Part shown: piece after piece, positions 12,871-24,978 of the stretch
How the letters are laid out: each line of letters starts with the position of its first letter
Numbering within the stretch: the first letter of the stretch is position 1
Source: Kingdonia uniflora
Lineage: Eukaryota > Streptophyta > Magnoliopsida > Ranunculales > Circaeasteraceae
DNA length: 64,000 nt
Direction: 5' to 3'
Assembly: GCA_014058105.1 (NCBI GenBank)
Contig: JACGCM010001976.1
Coordinates: 1,473,001 to 1,537,000 of the forward strand
Made by a program: the position numbers and the translations under genes
The notes under the pieces: generated by a model
What the model saw: only the letters and a program-made list of their open reading frames with translations
Told to the model about the DNA's origin: nothing
Database searches by the model: none

Positions 12871-12935
12871 CTACAAAAGAAAAATTCATAATTGGTCGAG
12901 AAAAAGTGGGGTAAATATGTAATTTCACAAGTGAT

Positions 12936-12983
12936 AAACAAACTCAGTGAGTTGGGGTGAAACAAACTCAGTGAGTTGGAAGA
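12936..12983. repeat. 24-bp tandem duplication in the promoter region
   Basis: AAACAAACTCAGTGAGTTGG occurs at 12936 and again at 12960. It lies about 330 bp upstream of the next ATG and could affect spacing in its promoter, but no known element is recognised. Confidence 0.85.
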
Positions 12984-13130
12984 GTTGTACCCACCTTGAA
13001 TTTTCTCTGTTTTAAAGGATCTCATAATCTATCTATCAGTCAGTCAGCCATTACCCAAAATGAGAAAACCTCAAAACCAGAGAAAGAGAAACACACACAC
13101 ACACACTGTTGTTCTCTCTCTCTCTCTCAA

Positions 13131-13261
13131 GTAAGTCTAAATTCTCTCAAAGATCTGATTTTTTTTTTCAAATTTCAAGTGGGGTTTGTCAATTTTTCAT
13201 TCTAAGATAGATCACTAGTTTTTTTTTTTTTTTTTTTGGATTTGTGTACTATCATCATCAG
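13131..13261 (+). other. Candidate 5' UTR intron of the acidic-protein gene
   Basis: CTCTCTCAA|GTAAGT at 13131 is a strong donor. A long T-run followed by ATCATCATCAG ends at 13261, 27 bases before the ATG at 13289. The pyrimidine-rich leader followed by a short leader intron is common in plant genes. Based on consensus only. Confidence 0.45.
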
Positions 13262-13288
13262 ATTGATTGAAAAACAAAAGACAAAAAC

Positions 13289-16200
13289 ATGGGTGGTGTT
13301 GATATGACGGAGATTAGTGTTTGTGTTAAGAAAGTTTCAATCTTTACAATCAAAACCCTTTGTGATCATCCTTTAGGTGTGGGTGTTGTGTGTTTCTTAT
13401 TCTTCCTTTATATATATCTCCCTTCTTTGTTCTTCTTCCTTCTTTCATCTTCTCCTGTTGTTGTTTGTACATTTGTTCTCCTTGGAGCTCTTTTGAGCTT
13501 TGGAAATCCAGATATACCTGAGTTTGAAGTAGAAGAAGGAGAGAACACTAGGAGGAGTACTACTACTACTAGTACTACTAGTCATGACATCTCTTCTTTC
13601 AAAGCTGGGGTGTCTGAAGATGATCATGTTGTTGTTGACAAAGATGAGAATCTTTGTGTTGATACCCATGTGGAGAAACTAGTAAGTGAGAGAGATTTGG
13701 TGTTTTTAGGAGAACATAATGATGTTCATGAAGAGAGGAGAGAAGGTGAAGAGGGGATTCCATTAGTCCAATCTGATGATATTGGGGAGAGGGGATTTGA
13801 GAGTGTTAATGTGGGTATTGATCAACATGAAGGTTTGGGTGAAGAAGATTTGTCGATATGGAGAGCTGTTGAAGAGCAAGACGAGTCTTCGGATAGTAGT
13901 TCAGATGGAGGAGAGAGTTCTTCTCCAGATGCATCATTGGCTGACATTATTCCAATGCTTGATGAGCTTCATCCATTGTTAGATTCTGAAGCTGCGCCAG
14001 AACGTGTACCTCGCCATGAATCTGATGTTGATACGGAGAAGTCCCATAGGTCGAGTGATGGATCAGAGGACGATATTGAAAACCATGAAGGAGAAGAAGA
14101 AGATGACGATGCTGATATTGATGATGAGGAAGAAGAAGAAGACGATGATGATGAGGAGGAGGAAGAAGAGGACGAAGAAGAACAAGAACATCCTCAAGGT
14201 GCTCAAAATAATGGAGTTAAACCTGTTGTTACGTGGACTGAGGATGATGAGAAAAATCTAATGGATCTTGGGAATTCGGAGTTAGAGAGAAATAGGCGGT
14301 TGGAGAGTTTGATCGCGAGGAGAAGAATGAGAAAGAACTTGAGAACGATGGTGGCTGAAAAGAATCTGATAGACTTGGATGCAAGTGATCCTCCATTTCA
14401 AATTGCACCCATATCAACAGCAAGGCGAAATCCATTTGATCTTCACTATGATTCTAACGAGGGAATGTCGATGGGTTTGCCGCCAATACCTGGGTCAGCT
14501 CCATCAGTAATGTTACCACGACGGAATCCTTTTGATATTCCTTATGACCCACTTGAAGAGAGACCCATTCTCACAGGAGGTAGCTTCCAGAAAGAGTTCA
14601 TGACTGCTAATGAAAAGGATATGCACTTCCGGAGGCATGAGAGCTTTAGCTTGGGATCATTCTTTGGGGAAGAAAAACACAGAGTTAAGCTCACACCATT
14701 TTTTGTAGCGGAGGGGACGAGTTATCCCATGTTTCAGAGGCAAGTGAGTCAGGTGAGCTCTGTTACAGAAACCGAATCACTTTCATCAGTTGACAATCAC
14801 AAGAACCTCAATGAAAATGAGTTGAATGAAGTCGGTGAAACAAGCTCCAACATTGTTCACCAATACTCTAAAGATGGGGACTTGTTGGAGGTTGTCCCTG
14901 AAGAGGCCTATGAGAGAAACCCACCAACTTTGCCCGGTAAAGAATCTGTGAGACTAGAAGTACTTGAACATAAAAGTAGCGAGTCAAGTTCATCTTTATC
15001 GTCAGAAGTGAGTGAAGAGTCACCAAGAAGTCATACTGCCGAGGACTCAATCAAATTTTCCCAACAGTCAGTATTGGATTCCAGTCCTAATCAGATAGAG
15101 GAACCCGTTTATGACTGGAATCCATCAGCTATGGAGAAAACCCTCTCTAACATGACAATCATTGGTAAGGCTTTAAGTTACGAAGATAAAGGGAGATTCA
15201 CGTCTACATCTTCTATAGCTTCGGATATGCACGTCAAGATTTCGGAAGTGGGTTCAAGTCACTATGAAGAATCTTCACTTCATAATGAGGGTATTGAAAG
15301 GGAAATAATTACACATCCCAATGAAGAGACATGGGTAGCCTCGTCGCAGCTATGTGGAGTTGATCAGGATGAATCAATTTCAAGGGAAGTTACCATGATT
15401 ACTGAGCATGATCTTGCAAAAGTTGGGTTTTCAGGGGATCATCAGAATTTTGATGAACCAATTTCACCTATGGTACAGCCAGTGGTTCATGAGAAAGTTT
15501 TGTTTGACTCCAGTTCATCTTCTTCCAGTTCTGAATCAGAAGATGAGGCTTCATCCAGTGAGAAATCAAATGAAGAACATCAATTAGAATCGTCGAGTTT
15601 TGATCCAAAGCTCCGTGTTGGGGTTCCCCAGTTTGATGTGGATGCCATAAAGCCTGAAGAACTGAATGGCTTTGTATTGGAGACTCCTCCACCGTTGGTG
15701 GAGAAATCAAATATCCAGTCATCTGATGGTTATCTTGAAGAACATCAGGTCAGTAATACTTGTAATTTCCCCCCTTTTTTTTATTGTTGTGTGGATATAC
15801 ATAGTACTAAACCTACTATCCAAATATATAGCATTTGAAGCATATTAATAGGTATGAAGTTTTGTCAGCCATGAGACTATTTGAGTCATATACACAAGTG
15901 CAATAGAACTGCTCACAAAGTTTTTGGAATTGTGGTAGCACTTTATTGACTTGCTAAAACATTTCTGTAAAATAAAAGCAATTAATCATCTGATTGTTGT
16001 CGATTGAACTACATGATAATTGTGTTTTTTTTTGGGGGGTAGTAAAGCTTTTTCGGCACCTCTAATCAACCTCCATGATCACTTATTCGTATCATCTCAT
16101 AATCTCCTTTTTTAAGTTTAAACTAGAATTGCGGTCTCCCTTTTATGTACTACAGTAGAATGGAGGGATGCCTTCAAACTCCAAATGCTCTGTTCTAATT

Positions 16201-19200
16201 TTTTATTTGAGAAATTCCAACTCTGTTTTTTTCATTTAAGAAGTTCCGACACCACATCTGTTGTTTTCTCTATGTATGAAGTATGAAGTGTCCCCAGCTG
16301 TTTCTAATTGACATGATTTTTTTTTAATGAAAGTATTCAGATGAACTTTGCCGCTTTATAGTGTGCTTGATTGCGAAATCTGGGTACAAGAATATAGAAC
16401 GTAATAAACATATTACTGTTAAAAAATAATATAAGATGATGACTGGATATCTTGGAGGAACACTTGAAAGCTTCGTGCTTTCCTCTCTCCTTTTCCATAT
16501 ATTATTGGGTGTTTTATAGTTGCCTTCATTGTGTGTTTAGAAGGATATTCTTGGAGGTGTTCAAATGTATGAAAGTATGTTATTGTGTTCTCCTCTTAAG
16601 TAATGATAATATGGGGTTGTGTAATTTGATGTAATTGGGGAGCTTTGCCTATAGAGTGAAACATGGGCAGTGTTATCAACCATTAGAGGATTTGAATGTT
16701 CTTATTGCATTCAAGACAGATGGTACAAATAGTACCAAAGTTAAAACAAATTTAATAGTATAAAGTGGAACACTTTCAGCAGGCAAAAGTGTATTGATAA
16801 AAGATCTTGTGAATAAAGCGTTGATTTCTGATGTTTCACTTTTTATTTATTTATCTTCTTTTTTCTGATAATCTTAGATGCTGGCATTTACGTTCTTCTG
16901 ATTTTTGATTCAACATTTTTCGTGCAAATCTTACATCCTAAACTTTTATATATGTCTATGATTGTTCCAATGACAGTACTTTATTTATTATATACACGTA
17001 GGCAAGAAAATGAAAAGATAAGTATGTCTGGCTAACAGCGTTTCTTCTGTTAATTTAAGCAGGAACCTTATATCTCCCTAGAGGTGTCTAACAAGGAAGC
17101 CTATGGGCATTATGGAAGCTCTAGTGAAGAGGGAATAGAAGAGTTTGATGAAGGATTACTGACAGAACTGGATGCAGTTGGTGACTTTGGTGTTCACAAA
17201 TTGGGGATTCAGGAGAGCCTTACTGGGATACAAATTCTTGAAGCTGAGTCTTCAGCAGATGTTAGAGACTCCGACAAGTTTATAAAATTTGAGGCTGCTA
17301 CAGACTCGCATCAAAATCCAGAAATAGGAATCTTGTATGCTGATATTGAGGACTTGAGTGTCCAAGATATCGTTACAGGGCCGCAAGTTCATGATACCAA
17401 CTCTCCCAAATATTTTGAGGATGACTCCGAAAAATTTATCGATCTAAGGGATGCTATGGACTTACAAAAACAAGGGGAATCTACCAATGACAAGGATTTC
17501 GGTGATCAGGCGAGCTTTACTGAGTTACAAGTTCTTGATGTCGAGTCTGATAAATATGTTGAAGATGACTCTCACAAGTTTATGGAACTTGGGGCTGCTG
17601 TGGACTCACAAGAAAAAGGGGAATCTGCCGATGCCAAGGATTCGGGTGTTCAACAGAGCTTGACTGGGCTGAAAGTTCTTGATGTCGAGTCTGATAAATA
17701 TGTTGAAGACGACTCTCACAAATTTATAGAACTTGGGGCTGCTGTGGACTCACAAAAACGCGGGGAATCTGCCGATGCCAAGGATTCGGGTGTTCAAGAA
17801 AGCTTTACTGGGATACAAGTTGTTGATATCGAGTCTGATAAATATGTTGAAGATGACTCTGACAAATTTATTGAACTTGGGGCTGCTGTGGACTCAGAAG
17901 AACACGGGGAATCTGCCAATGTCAAGGATTTGGGTGTTCAAGATAGCTTTATGGGGCTACAAGTTCTTGATGCCAAGTCTACCAAATATGTTGATGACAA
18001 CTCCGATAAATTTATCGAACTTGGGGCTTCCGTGGACTCACAAATGCACGGGGAATCTGCTGATGTGAAGGATTTAGGTGTTCAAGAGAGCTTTACTGGG
18101 CTACATGTTCTTGAAACCGAGTCTAATAGAGATATTGAAGATGATTCTGACAAATTTATAGAACTTGGGACTTCTATGGAGTCACATCAACATCAGGAAA
18201 CGGGGATTTATTCTGCCATTGTTGAGGTGGGTGATGAATACAGGGAGACAGAGGACAGTACTTTCGAGTTGCAACTTAGAGAAGCAAGTTCGGTTGAAGA
18301 TATTGATTCTCCTTTTAAGCAACTCCATGAGGAAGGTGAAGATTCTAGCTTTACTCAGCCAGCTAACCAATATTCAAATCCAATCAAGGCCAACAGTACT
18401 GATTCCACTTTTAACCAAGTTGACGAGGGAGCATTTAGCAAGAGTGTTGATCTTGATCCTGTTCACAGTGAGGCGATATTAGAGGAAGTTAAACTTGGGT
18501 TACCAAACCAAGTAACGAATTCTGAGGATACCAATTTAGAGTTACCAGTTCTTGAAGCAAGATCTCTCGAAGACATCAAATTAGCCTTCAATAATTTCAG
18601 TAAGAGAGAAATTGAGAAGCCCATTGATTCAGTTCACTGTGAGCCAATGTTGGAAGAACTGAAAGTTGATTCTACTGAAACGGATCAAAATCCAGTAGAA
18701 AGCAGTTTGGAGTCTATTCCAGTTATTAATGAAAGATCTCTTGAACTTGAGAAGCCTTACTTTCCCGGGCCAATCTTCAAAGAGACGCTAATGGAGGAAA
18801 CAAAACTTCCACCCTATGATCTTGAAGGAATAGATACAGATTACATAGATTCAAGCACCACTCACTTTGATTTGGGACTTCCAGTTCCTGAAGCAAGATC
18901 TCTTGAAGATAATGATTCGTCTTTTAAGCAGCTCCATCAAGGAAGTGAACATGAAAACCCCATCACTCTTGAAGATATTCATGACAATATTCCAAGTGCT
19001 CCGAAATCCCAATATTCATCAATGGGGGATGCTGCCGATTTGCAGGTTTTTGAATTAAGATCAGTAGGAGAGGTCAATATGGATACAGTGGGAATCATAG
19101 AAGATAAGACAGAGGAGCTGCCGAAATCAACTGAAACTGAAGCCAAGGACTCCAAAAGAGTAGAAGAAATAAAATCTGACTTTGAAGAAAATTTGACTCG

Positions 19201-19357
19201 AGAGATCATAACTACTGTTGCAGAATCAAAAAAGGAAGATGAAGAAACGCATGAGGGTACAAGCTCGACCAAAACAGGTGTGAAAAAGAAGAAATCGGGA
19301 TCTGGTAACTCTAGTTCGAGTTCTAGCTCCAGTTCCAGCTCAAGTGACTCTGATTGA
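13289..19357 (+). CDS. Membrane-anchored acidic repeat protein (family often mislabelled 'ribosomal protein L34Ae'), 2 exons
   Basis: Exons 13289-15748 and 17063-19357 join in phase 0 (CATCAG|GTCAGT ... TTTAAGCAG|GAACCT) to 1584 aa. Residues ~27-70 form two hydrophobic segments around a short hinge, ending in a VLLGALLSFG-type motif. After that the protein is highly polar: a Glu/Asp tract at ~265-300, then a conserved core with LIARRRMRKNLR, ARRNPFDLHYD, PRRNPFDIPYD and RHESFSLG, then Ser-rich stretches. Exon 2 encodes seven ~48-residue repeats (17240-18256) and a Ser-rich tail. I recall this core from a plant family of unknown function annotated as 'ribosomal protein L34Ae' or 'dentin sialophosphoprotein-like'; no ribosomal similarity is visible. 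It is probably anchored in an endomembrane by its N-terminus with a long disordered tail. No function is inferred. Confidence 0.88.
15749..17062 (+). other. Intron of the acidic-protein gene
   Basis: 1.3-kb GT-AG intron, AT-rich, with T-runs and no recognisable transposon or exon. The small open frames inside it look random. Confidence 0.85.
17240..18256 (+). repeat. Seven-unit 144-bp (48-aa) coding tandem repeat
   Basis: Unit starts at 17240, 17393, 17537, 17681, 17825, 17969 and 18113: exactly 144 bp apart except the first interval (153 bp, three extra codons). Each unit reads roughly ESDKYVEDDSxKFIELGAAV, then DSQ..GESA..KDxGVQ, then ESFTGLQVLD. The middle units are nearly identical at the DNA level, which implies recent expansion or gene conversion; the outer ones have diverged. 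All spacings are multiples of three, so the frame is kept. Confidence 0.95.
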
Positions 19358-20177
19358 GAGTAATGTCTTTTCTTTTCTTTTTTTCGTGGTTTTCTGATTT
19401 TGGGGTTGCTGGTTATGATTTTTTTAGTAGCTTGCTGTGTTATAGATTCTTGAACAATTGGGTGTTGGTTTACTTTTGTTTTTTTGACGATTTTTTTTTC
19501 TCCAATCTCTGGAGAGTCATAGTTTTGAGATATCTGTGAGTGGAGAAAGCATGCTTATGATGCAAACATATTGTAAATCATATATTTGCAATTGAGAAGT
19601 TGTGATTTGAGTAATGGTGATTGATTTGGGAAACTTCATTTAAATGTTTAGTTCACGTCGCACTAGACATTATCATTTTTATACAAGTTCTTTTCTTATT
19701 CTAGATTATGGTTTTCAGAATCCGGGTATTGTTTCTTTTGGATGTAAAAAAATATATTAGCTATGGTCAAGAGAACTATTGTTAGCTTCTTTCTTATGTT
19801 GTCAAACTTTTTTCTTATACGACTCTATACATGTTTACCCAGTTATATAGCTTCACAGCAATTACAGTTTGGCAGGATCTTAGAAACTGGAAACCTGGCA
19901 GTGTTTATCAAGAAGAAACCCTGTTCAGAAGTACGCTACATATACAATAAGAACCAATGATATAAAAAATCATTCTTGACGTTAAGCAACAACTATCGAT
20001 GACCATCAACGTTGAAAATTTATCATAATCGGAGATGTTCCAACAATCAAATGTATTATATAATACATCAAACATGGCTAACATAAAAGCCTTAACCCTG
20101 TATAACCCTGTCCACCCTGAAACTAAGTAACTTCCATTCATCATTGTAACAAAAGTACTACTGTAGTCCTACTAATC
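19358..20177. other. Intergenic region between convergent genes
   Basis: T-rich 3' flank of the acidic-protein gene and, on the other strand, the 3' flank of the NHL13-like gene. No gene or repeat recognised. Confidence 0.6.
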
Positions 20178-20993
20178 TTACATCTTGATATCCACCTTGC
20201 ATTTCTTCGAGACGAGGTTGGAGTCAAGCGTCAGCTTATCTACAGTAATATCGCATCGAATCTTAACTGTGAACGTCCAAATCTTCAGGGATCCAATCTT
20301 GATCTTCACTGGGACCTTCAAGTCCAACCCCAACGGAATCTGCCCTATCTTCTGTTGTTCTGTAAGTGTTTTAGCCACTGCAGACGTTAGTTGTAGTCCA
20401 GAGGCCTTTAATACTGTCTGAAAAACCGTCACATTCTTGGTAGGCTGGTAGAACACAGGTAAGACGCCTTTGCACAATGTGGTGGTACGAGAGTGTGAGA
20501 CGGTCACTGCACTTCCCTTCTTGTAGTATATACTGATTTTTTTGTTCGGGTTATGAGCTCTGATCGTAACATCAAATTCCGGTGAAACTAGAATAGCTGT
20601 TGCAGGATTGGGGTTGGTGAGATTGAACCCTTTGATAGAGATGCGCTCAACTGAGTATTTAGGGACCTTGGGACGAACGACTAGGTACACTACACCAGCT
20701 GATATTGCTATTAAGACAATAAGGCCGATAATGAGACCCAGTAACCAACTGAGGCAGCAACAACAGCTGTTACTTTTCTTGCTCAGGCTGGTGTATTTTC
20801 TGTAACGATAAGCGTTTTCAGGTGGAGGGTAACGGTAGATTTGGTCCTTGGGTATTTGGACCACATAGGTTCCAGGAGGAGGGACCGGCTTTTCAGGCAT
20901 AGTTTTCTCAGGATATAGGTTGCTCTGGGGTGGCTCTGTGGTGTTGTTTTCGACTGTAGGAGGCGAGTCATGTGGGTGAACTTGGCCTGCCAT
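20178..20993 (-). CDS. NHL13-like: NDR1/HIN1-like protein, NHL13 type
   Basis: A single open frame of 271 aa. The N-terminal cytosolic part is Pro-rich and carries the NHL13-type signature YVVQIPKDQIYRYPPPENAY at about residues 43-62. A CCCC cluster (likely palmitoylated) precedes a membrane helix at ~82-108. The remainder is a LEA_2/NHL domain with the family motif YSVERISIKGFNLT and several possible N-glycosylation sites (NLT, NVT). NHL proteins sit in the plasma membrane and many are induced in pathogen or wounding responses; a role here is inferred from family only. Length matches the family. It converges with the acidic-protein gene. A candidate 5' UTR acceptor lies just upstream at 21014. 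Confidence 0.93.
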   Translation of the reverse strand: MAGQVHPHDSPPTVENNTTEPPQSNLYPEKTMPEKPVPPPGTYVVQIPKDQIYRYPPPENAYRYRKYTSLSKKSNSCCCCLSWLLGLIIGLIVLIAISAGVVYLVVRPKVPKYSVERISIKGFNLTNPNPATAILVSPEFDVTIRAHNPNKKISIYYKKGSAVTVSHSRTTTLCKGVLPVFYQPTKNVTVFQTVLKASGLQLTSAVAKTLTEQQKIGQIPLGLDLKVPVKIKIGSLKIWTFTVKIRCDITVDKLTLDSNLVSKKCKVDIKM

Positions 20994-22200
20994 TGTTTGA
21001 ATAGTGATTAGACCTGTGGCAAGTATAACAATAAGAAGATCAAAAGAGATTAAGTATTTAAGTTAGTACTAGGTTGAATTGCAGGCTTAATTATATAATA
21101 GATTAAGAAGCATTATTACTAATTAATGTATGTTAGTTGAGACCACGACAAAGATTCCTAATTAAAAACGCGTTATCTATTATTATTTTCCTAGTAAGGA
21201 TTGTTTTGAAATATTCTTGATTCTAGCAACACGTTCGACCCCCCAAAATATGTATGATTCAGTGTCGCAGTTGATTTGAGAAACAACAAGGTTCATGACG
21301 TCAATTAATTATAAGCAAAAACTAAGTTTTTGGCTAAACAATGTGGTGATAACCCTGCTTCTTTCACGTTGTCTTGATAGTCGAAAAATATGGGACACCA
21401 GGAAAACGATAGTTGTCAGTTCCACTAGGAAACTCAGCTGCACATGGGACGGCCAACATAGATCGTAAAACGCTTAATTTAAATGCTAATTTGAAAATTT
21501 GTTGATTCCATCAACACCATCCAAATATATGACTACCACTGAAACCCCCTCCATCAACACCATCTAAATATATGATTACCACTGAAACCCCCACCCCAGA
21601 ATATATATGATCTTGCCGTGCCCTTTGAAACTCTTAGTTTGCCAAAATTCCCGGCAGCCTAATAATTTCCAGGCCTGTTGATAGTTGTCTATAAAGAGAA
21701 GGATTTGCTACCTACTGTGAAGAGGAACATATGCCATAAATAATTTTCTGAGAACTATCTGGTATTGAAGTATTGACAAAAGCTTGTTTGTCCTCATAGT
21801 TACATTATGTACAGTGTTCCATTGCCTTGATCATACCCTTTACTCTCTCTAGCTAGTCCCCTCCTATAGTTACATACACACAATATAGGACTATAATATA
21901 ACTGTTAAGGTGAAGCGAATAAGAGACGATGCATCTATCTATATAAACATGTTAAGGTAAATCAAATAACACAAGAACGTATATAACAAAAGATGTAAAA
22001 TTAGATAATGGGGGGAAAGGACTTGCCTGCAAAAGACGTAAACGCAATGTGGCTAGAGTTAGGAGGAGATGCTGTTGTTACAATAACTCTTCTTCTTCTT
22101 CTTGTTCAAAGTATGAAATATATGTCTAGAAGAGAAGACTGAGTTTGGTGATGGTGTTGTGAAAGAAATAAGAGCAAGTCTGCAGTCACAATTAGAGATG
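20994..22200 (-). other. Upstream leader and promoter region of the NHL13-like gene
   Basis: On the minus strand an acceptor-like TACTTGCCACAG|GTC ends at 21014, and a GC-type donor TTTTGCAG|GCAAGT sits at 22026. Together they suggest a ~1.0-kb leader intron with a GC-AG boundary. This is speculative. The region also has a 43-bp tandem duplication (21507-21591). No other gene is seen. Confidence 0.35.
21507..21591. repeat. Two-copy 43-bp tandem duplication
   Basis: TCCATCAACACCATC[C/T]AAATATATGA starts at 21507 and 21550, and both copies continue to CTGAAACCCC. Two substitutions separate the copies. Confidence 0.9.
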
Positions 22201-22411
22201 AACAAGTCTTAATATGATCAAAGCTGTAAACAGCAATGTTGAGTTTTCATTTGGAGGTCATGACTTATTAGTGACTTACACTCCACGCTTGGCTGTCTAT
22301 TATAGTGACCCTTACACTAATTATAATTTTAGCCCACCTTCAGAGAAAAAATCAAACCCAAGTGGTGAAACGGTCATAAATTATGTACATACACGGACTA
22401 AAAACGTGTAC

Positions 22412-22447
22412 CAAATCAAATCAAATCAAATCAAATCAAATCAAATC
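22412..22447. repeat. (CAAAT)7 microsatellite
   Basis: About seven perfect CAAAT units in a row. Confidence 0.95.
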
Positions 22448-23589
22448 ATTATTATATTATATACATCACTCCATGTCCTGTATTCACCTAATTAATTAGA
22501 CCTAGTTTATATACACAAGTCTCAATTAGGCCATTCTCTTTAAACATGGTTTTACTTGCACTTAATGGCCCGAAGAACAACGATTAAGGGAAACATGGGT
22601 TCATTTGGTTTGTCTGCTCCGAATGTAGGCATGAGAGGTTCCTTTTAAAGGGGGCTTGAACTAATACCACAAACATCATATATAAGATGAAGTTGAAATT
22701 GTAGTTGGAAAACGATATGGACACGTTTTTTACATTGGCGAGCAAAGAATATTATAAGAAGAAAACGTGCGTGGTTAGTTATGTGTGAGGTCATTGCTTG
22801 AAATAAAGTGAAAAACAAACTTATAGCACACCTTGTTGAATTGCATTTTGTAGACTGTAGCTTTTGTTTAAAAGTAAGATATAATCAACTTCACTGTTAA
22901 AAAAGAAGAAGGCATAATCAACTTAGATCCCTAAAGAAATAAGAACAAGTCTGCAGTCACAATTAGTGAGAGTATAGATTAAGGAACAAGTCTTATTTAT
23001 ATAGAGATACGACTAAGGCACGCACTAACACGCGTGCTAGTCCGACAGTTGAGTTTTCAGGGTTTTCGGACAGTGGTTGTTGTTAAGATGGTGGTTTTCA
23101 TGTGTTTAGATGAAAATCACTATCTTCAAATAATCAGGGTTTTAAGATGGTGGTTATCAGGGTTTTCATCGAATAATGAAAACCCACTATTCAAATCAGT
23201 AATAAACCCTTGGATCTTCCATATGAACCCTTGAATTTATGCTAAAAAAACCCTCAAAATCAATTTCAAATTGAAACCCTGGATTCAAATCAAACCCAAT
23301 AATTGCAATCACTCTGAAATCATCAATGAGAACCCCAAACACATACTTGACAGAAACAGAGTTGTTTGGGAATAAGTCGCTCATAATTAACCAATGAGAT
23401 GATAAAAAACTATTGAAGAAGTTTGAAATCCACATGGATGAAAACTCAAACATCCCCAAACATCAAAACTGAATTGGAGACACCGATTTTTTAAACCAAA
23501 AATCACCCGCTTAACAATTTTGCAATTAAAAACCAAAAAAAGAATATAAAAATTCAAACGTAAAGAGATGCACACACCATATAGGGCAC
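22448..23589. other. Gene-poor intergenic DNA
   Basis: No gene-like frame. Around 23030-23190 there are imprecise short repeats of the type CAGGGTTTT and AAGATGGTGGTT. Nothing else is recognisable. Confidence 0.5.
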
Positions 23590-23885
23590 ATCAGGTGTTT
23601 GAGGAAATGCCTCAAAGAAAAGTCACAAAAAAAAAACTAAGTATGGAGAAGGGAGGCAAAAACAAAAGTTGCAGGCTCTTGCCGAACAGTTCAGAACTGT
23701 GTAACAACCTTGGGAGACACGTGGCTCAATTTGATCTCTCTGTTTGCCACGCAGTTCTGAATTACGTGGCAAGATGAGAGACCATATTAAGCCACGTGCA
23801 ACTTTGTGAAGAAAATACCTCCATCTTTATACTTAGTTTTTTTTTGGGTAAGTTTCTTTGAGGCATTTCCTCAAATACCTTATTT
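23590..23885. mobile_element. Palindromic MITE sharing the Harbinger terminal sequence
   Basis: The left arm (23590-23650) contains TTTGAGGAAATGCCTCAAAG, then an A-run and ACTAAGTATGGAG. The right arm (23818-23885) is its reverse complement over about 60 bp. The centre (TGCAGGCTCTTGCCG, then ACAGTTCAGAACTG) also appears at 31485-31515, beyond the right array of the Harbinger element. It has no coding capacity. It is probably a deletion derivative or part of the left terminal region of that element. A further partial copy of the TTCCTCAAAC end lies at 23940-23960. Confidence 0.7.
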
Positions 23886-24324
23886 TGCCATCTATTATGT
23901 GTGCATTGGTTCATACTTAGTTCTTTTTTCTCCTCTCTATACTTAGGCATTTCCTCAAACCATATAATGTGTTGTTTTATGACCACTGTTGTGATACTTA
24001 GTGGGTTTTTATGACCTCTTCTCTATACTTGGTTTATTTGGTGATCAACAACGCAATATTTTGTTGGGAAAAACTAGGAGTGGAAATAGGTCAGGTTTGG
24101 GGCGGGTGGAGTAATACCATCCCCATACCCGCCAAATTACCCTATCCCCAAACCCACTTCAATACCATTTAACTTAAATGGGGAATCTCCAAACCCGCCC
24201 CGTTTAAATTTGCCTATACCAAACCCGCCCTAACACCCATTTAAAAATCAGAAATCACTTATAAAAAAAAAAAAAAAAAAAACTAAATTAGGTGCATACA
24301 AAAAAAAAAAGCTAACAAACATAC

Positions 24325-24937
24325 TGTTAGGAATATGGCTCAAAACTGAGAAAGTCGTTCGAACGATTTAGAAGTCGTTCGAACGAAAATAACGTTTGGG
24401 CCAAAATTCCAGGGGATTGTCTAATTCGTTCGAACGACCTCATGACTCGTTCGAACGACTTTGGCTCTGTTTGTTTGTTTCTAAATTCGTTTTGAAGGGG
24501 ATTTGATCAAAAGCGATGGATTATCTCGTGATGCGTATTTCGGAGATGACCTAATGGAAAGTCTATAAATAGAGAGTGTATGTTAAAAACCTATGCACTG
24601 TGAGAAAGAGTTAGAGAGAAAATGGAGAAATCTAGGGTTTAGTTCTGGAGAGGTTTCTTGGGTTTTCTTTCTAGGGTTTCTTGCTGGGATTATTTGTAAG
24701 GGTAGAGGTGAGGTTTGAGTGTTCTTTGTAACTTCTTGTAACCCTTAATGTGATAATATATTTTTCATGTTTGTCGGGGATGGTTTTGATCCTGTTTAGG
24801 GTTTCTACCTAATTAAACCTTGTGTAGTGTTTTTATTACTTTGGATTCGAATTCTCTTTGGTTAGAATTGGTTCTTCGAGTTCTTGTTGATCGTATTATG
24901 CTTCCCCGTGCGATTTACCCCCTCGGGTTTCCCAACA
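24325..24937 (+). repeat. Left LTR of the gag-only Copia
   Basis: 613 bp, TG...CA. Carries four copies of the 12-bp palindrome TCGTTCGAACGA at 24355, 24375, 24426 and 24447. A TATAAAT at about 24565 could be its promoter. Confidence 0.92.
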
Positions 24938-24939
24938 AT

Positions 24940-24951
24940 TGGTATCAGAGC
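24940..24951 (+). other. Primer binding site of the gag-only Copia
   Basis: TGGTATCAGAGC lies two bases after the LTR and is the usual plant Copia match to the 3' end of initiator tRNA-Met. Confidence 0.92.
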
Positions 24952-24978
24952 GAGGTTTGGGGCAAGTAGAGTAGCAAG

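Larger units (their letters stand above)
12152..13288. other. Intergenic region between the receptor kinase and the acidic-protein gene
   Basis: Holds the 3' flank of the kinase gene, a small foldback MITE (12769-12870), a 24-bp tandem duplication (12936-12983), and the promoter and 5' UTR of the next gene. (AC)n and (CT)n runs at 13091-13129 lie in the likely 5' leader. No other gene is visible. Confidence 0.6.

Noticed and set aside
13289..19357. Ribosomal protein identity
   Set aside because: The family label 'ribosomal protein L34Ae' exists in databases, but the sequence shows hydrophobic N-terminal helices and an acidic repeat tail, and nothing ribosomal.
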